Assembly: GCA_029288275.1 (NCBI GenBank)
Contig: JARIHM010000175.1
Span: 1 to 5,898, forward strand
DNA: 5,898 bases
Reading direction: 5' to 3'
From: Candidatus Saccharimonadota bacterium
GTDB lineage: Bacteria; Patescibacteriota; Saccharimonadia; UBA4664
The notes beneath the pieces were generated by a model that was given only the letters and a program-made list of their open reading frames with translations, was not told where the DNA came from and made no database searches. Made by a program: the position numbers and the translations under genes. Of this stretch, positions 3,674-5,898 are shown in pieces; positions within the stretch are counted from its first letter, which is position 1; each line of letters starts with the position of its first letter.

Positions 3674-4093
3674 ATGGATGTACAAGTAAACTGGCTGGCG
3701 GTGATTCTGGCTATGCTAAGCTCAATGGTGATCGGCAGCATTTGGTATGCGCGGCCGGTTTTTGGTAATTGGTGGATTAAACTAGCCAAGATCGACATAA
3801 AGAGCGATGGCCCAAGTGTGTTTAAGCCGATTGCCATTACGGTAGTGGTGAGTACCATCACGGCCTACGTCCTGGCCCATGTTACCTTCCTGTCTAATCA
3901 ATTCTTTGGCCATTCCTATCTGGTCGACGCGCTGGGAACGGCCTTTTGGCTGTGGCTCGGTTTTACGGCGGCGCGGTTTGTGACCCACGATGCCTTCGAA
4001 GGCCGGCCAGCCATGCTAACGCTTCTCAACGTGCTACACGAGCTGGTAACCCTCATGGTGATGGGGCTGATTATTGGCCTGATGGGCGTTTAG
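3674..4093 (+). CDS. DUF1761 family four-helix membrane protein
   Basis: 139 aa, matching the DUF1761 family of small integral membrane proteins with unknown function. The diagnostic opening is VNWLAVILAMLSSMVIGSIW followed by YARPVFGNWWIK, as is usual for the family. Predicted membrane helices lie at about residues 7-25, 52-72, 84-102 and 114-137. Between helices 3 and 4 is a polar stretch with a family-like THDAFEGRP segment, and the protein ends in GLIIGLMGV. Length is typical and the gene looks intact. GGAG (3664-3667) lies 6 nt before the ATG. gatC begins 16 nt after its stop on the same strand, but the end of this gene seems to contain a gatC promoter, so the two may be only partly co-transcribed. 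Confidence 0.93.
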   Translation: MDVQVNWLAVILAMLSSMVIGSIWYARPVFGNWWIKLAKIDIKSDGPSVFKPIAITVVVSTITAYVLAHVTFLSNQFFGHSYLVDALGTAFWLWLGFTAARFVTHDAFEGRPAMLTLLNVLHELVTLMVMGLIIGLMGV

Positions 4094-4103
4094 CCCGTAT
4101 ACT
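4074..4103 (+). promoter_or_regulatory. Probable leaderless promoter of gatC
   Basis: TTGGCC (4074-4079) inside the end of the DUF1761 gene and TATACT (4098-4103, 5 of 6) are 18 nt apart. The gatC ATG follows the -10 after 6 nt, so transcription would begin at or beside the start codon. The only ribosome-site alternative is a poor GGGTG (4104-4108) one base from the ATG, too close to serve. Confidence 0.5.
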
Positions 4104-4109
4104 GGGTGC

Positions 4110-4403
4110 ATGTCAAAGATTGGAACTACGGAAGTTGAGCGTTTGGCTCGACTGGCTCGGATTGGGCTAACGCCCGAAGAGACGGCTCAGTTTGCCGCTG
4201 AACTGGGCCAGATTGTGGAATTTGTGGAGCAGCTGGGTGCGGTCGACGTGAACGGCGTGGCGCCGACTGATCAAGTGAGCGGGCAAGTGGATGTACTGCG
4301 TGAAGACGTGGTACGACCAGGCCTGTCGCGCAAGGCAGCCCTGGCCAATGCGCCGGCCCAGCAGGACGGCTATTTTAAGGTCAAGCGGGTACTGAATGGC
4401 TAA
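4110..4403 (+). CDS. gatC: Asp-tRNA(Asn)/Glu-tRNA(Gln) amidotransferase subunit C
   Basis: GatC is the small belt-like subunit that wraps around GatA and GatB and stabilises the complex that amidates mischarged Glu-tRNA(Gln) and/or Asp-tRNA(Asn). At 97 aa it has the normal length. The family pattern is clear: an N-terminal helix V-E-R-L-A-R-L-A-R-I-G-L-T-P-E-E (residues 9-24), a second helix L-G-Q-I-V-E-F-V-E-Q-L (32-42), the D-V-N-G-V-A-P-T segment (46-53), L-R-E-D-V-V-R-P-G-L (63-72), then A-L-A-N-A-P (77-82) and the C-terminal D-G-Y-F-K-V-K-R-V-L. The usual ending is F-K-V-P-R-V; here a lysine replaces the proline, a mild oddity. The gene overlaps gatA by 8 nt, indicating coupled translation. 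No conventional ribosome site is seen, consistent with a leaderless message. Confidence 0.96.
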   Translation: MSKIGTTEVERLARLARIGLTPEETAQFAAELGQIVEFVEQLGAVDVNGVAPTDQVSGQVDVLREDVVRPGLSRKAALANAPAQQDGYFKVKRVLNG

Positions 4404-5847
4404 GATGATTGATTTGAAACGACCATTAGCGGAACTGGCAGCGCTGGTGCAGTCGGGCGAAGTAACTGCGGCGGCTCTGGTGCAGGCAAGCCTAGATCAG
4501 ATTGCCGCTACGCAAGACTTTCATACCGTACTCGAGATAAATCCCGATGCTCTGGCGCAGGCCGAAGACGTAGACCGGCGCGTGGCAGCGGGCGAGCTAT
4601 TATCCTTGGCGGGCGTGCCGTTTGCGGCCAAGGATAACTATCTAACGACCGGCCGTACCCACACTACGGCAGCGAGCCATATTTTGGAGCCGTTTGCAGC
4701 GCCCTACCAGGGACCGGCCCTGGACCGGCTGCAGGCAGCTGGCGCGGTAATGGTGGCTAAGTTGAATTTGGACGCATTTGCGCACGGCAGTTCTACTGAG
4801 AACTCAGATTTTGGGCCGACCAAAAATCCGGTTGATCCCACGCGCGTGCCGGGTGGCAGTTCGGGCGGCTCGGCGGCGGCCGTGGCGTTGGGGCAGGTGG
4901 CCTTTGCGCTCGGTACCGACACTGGCGGGAGTATCCGCTTGCCCGCTAGCTACTGTGGCGTAGTGGGACTTAAGCCGACCTACGGCCTGGTGCCGCGCAC
5001 CGGCGTAGTGGCTATGGGTAGCTCCACCGATGTGCTCGGCCCGCTGGTCAATTCCACGGCCGACGCTGCCTTAGTGCTGGACATCATGGCTGGCCGCGAT
5101 GGTAGTGACGCCACCAGCATTGAGCGCGACACCAAGGGGTATGCAAATGTACCGGCCGGTGAACTGAAGGGGCTCAAGATCGGTTTGATTAAGGAGTATT
5201 TGGGCGACGGCGTGTCACCGACGATTCGCGCGCGGGTTGATGAGACAGTGCAGCAGCTGACCGCGCGCGGAGCCGTTGTGGAATCCATTAGCTTGCCGGC
5301 CACCCAGCTGGCCCTGGCCGCCTACTACATCTTGGTGCCGGCCGAGGTCTCCAGCAACTTAGCGCGCTATGACGGCGTGCGGTTTGGTCATAGCTCGGCC
5401 CAGGCCAAAGACCTGGAGGAGACGTATCGCTTGTCACGCCAGGAGGGCTTTGGTGCCGAGGCCAAACGTCGCATTATTATTGGTACGTATGTGCTATCGA
5501 GCGGATATTATGATGCTTACTACAAGCGAGCGCAAAAAGTGCGGACTAAGCTGATCGAAGAGTTTGAGGCGGCGTTTGCCAAATATGATCTGCTCTTGGG
5601 GCCGACGGCGCCGACGCCGGCCTTCCCGCTGGGAGCCAAAGCGCATGATCCGCTGGCAATGTATTTAAATGATGTCTGCACCGTAGCCGTTAACCTGGTG
5701 GGCGTACCGGCGATTTCATTGCCGCTCGGGCGCGATGGCGGGCTGCCGATTGGTCTGCAATTGATCGCGCCTCAGCGCGCTGAGCGCCAGTTGTTTGCTG
5801 CGGCAGCGGCCACTGAGGCCGTGATCGGTGACTGGAGCGCCCGCTAA
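4396..5847 (+). CDS. gatA: Asp-tRNA(Asn)/Glu-tRNA(Gln) amidotransferase subunit A (glutaminase)
   Basis: GatA hydrolyses glutamine and passes the ammonia through a tunnel to GatB, which amidates the tRNA-bound Glu or Asp. The 483-aa protein is full length and belongs to the amidase-signature family. The Ser-cisSer-Lys triad is intact: K79 in F-A-A-K-D-N, S155 in G-G-S-S-G-G-S, and the nucleophile S179 in T-D-T-G-G-S-I. Glutamine-pocket residues known from the Staphylococcus aureus enzyme (Y309, R358, D425) line up one position later as Y310, R359 and D426 (in M-Y-L-N-D-V). The ATG at 4396 overlaps the end of gatC (ATGGCTAA); a second in-frame ATG at 4405, just after the gatC stop, would shorten it by three residues and cannot be excluded. 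A small hydrophobic frame, not gatB, overlaps its stop. Confidence 0.99.
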   Translation: MAKMIDLKRPLAELAALVQSGEVTAAALVQASLDQIAATQDFHTVLEINPDALAQAEDVDRRVAAGELLSLAGVPFAAKDNYLTTGRTHTTAASHILEPFAAPYQGPALDRLQAAGAVMVAKLNLDAFAHGSSTENSDFGPTKNPVDPTRVPGGSSGGSAAAVALGQVAFALGTDTGGSIRLPASYCGVVGLKPTYGLVPRTGVVAMGSSTDVLGPLVNSTADAALVLDIMAGRDGSDATSIERDTKGYANVPAGELKGLKIGLIKEYLGDGVSPTIRARVDETVQQLTARGAVVESISLPATQLALAAYYILVPAEVSSNLARYDGVRFGHSSAQAKDLEETYRLSRQEGFGAEAKRRIIIGTYVLSSGYYDAYYKRAQKVRTKLIEEFEAAFAKYDLLLGPTAPTPAFPLGAKAHDPLAMYLNDVCTVAVNLVGVPAISLPLGRDGGLPIGLQLIAPQRAERQLFAAAAATEAVIGDWSAR

Positions 5848-5898
5848 TGCTAGCCTTTTTGGTGGTCGTGCTTGTGGCTGGCTTTATTCTGATGGCGC
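5847..5898 (+). CDS. Start of a small hydrophobic protein (runs off the right edge)
   Basis: An ATG overlaps the gatA stop as TAATG (5845-5849), so its translation is probably coupled to gatA. The visible 17 codons read MLAFLVVVLVAGFILMA, a pure hydrophobic segment that looks like a membrane helix or signal anchor. It does not resemble the N-terminus of GatB. Too short to name. Confidence 0.5.
   Translation, partial: MLAFLVVVLVAGFILMA

Overview
The window is 5.9 kb of compact, moderately GC-rich bacterial chromosome. It has short intergenic gaps, ordinary TAA/TAG/TGA stops, intrinsic terminators and AT-rich sigma70-type promoters. Only four genes belong to families I recognise: gatC, gatA, a DUF1905 protein and a DUF1761 membrane protein. 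The rest are small proteins I cannot name. This mix, plus several genes that look leaderless (a -10 box 6-7 nt before the ATG), would fit a small-genome lineage such as Saccharibacteria/Patescibacteria. That placement is a low-confidence inference with no phylogenetic marker beyond GatCA. TGA is a stop at two well-supported gene ends, which argues against lineages that read UGA as glycine.

Layout. 1-152 (-): 5' end of a gene for a proline-rich, membrane-anchored protein. 153-246: divergent promoter region with a perfect 16-bp palindrome. 247-931 (+): a 61-aa two-helix membrane protein, a possible hidden 53-aa membrane peptide, and a 104-aa acidic soluble protein, closed by a strong terminator at 935-973 that probably also serves the convergent gene. 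971-2029 (-): a proline-rich, C-terminally anchored protein with a four-cysteine motif, preceded upstream by the DUF1905 gene. 2030-2267: a busy intergenic region with a leaderless-type promoter, an intrinsic terminator and promoter bracketing a possible ~85-nt RNA (all minus strand), then a perfect 16-nt tandem repeat and a plus-strand extended -10 promoter.

2268-3620 (+) is the most interesting block: two tandem, diverged paralogs of an unrecognised ~115-120-aa family. The second shares an operon with a lipoprotein, and each transcription unit ends in a nearly identical hairpin terminator. This looks like a duplicated gene-terminator unit that has diverged, one copy having gained (or the other lost) a surface lipoprotein partner.

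3621-5898 (+): a DUF1761 four-helix membrane protein, then gatC-gatA, overlapping by 8 nt, encoding two of three subunits of the tRNA-dependent amidotransferase that makes Gln-tRNA(Gln) and/or Asn-tRNA(Asn). gatB does not directly follow; a small hydrophobic ORF overlapping the gatA stop begins instead and runs off the window. No tRNA, rRNA, CRISPR array, transposase or phage gene was seen. No stretch over 300 bases lacks a gene; the longest gap is 2030-2267.
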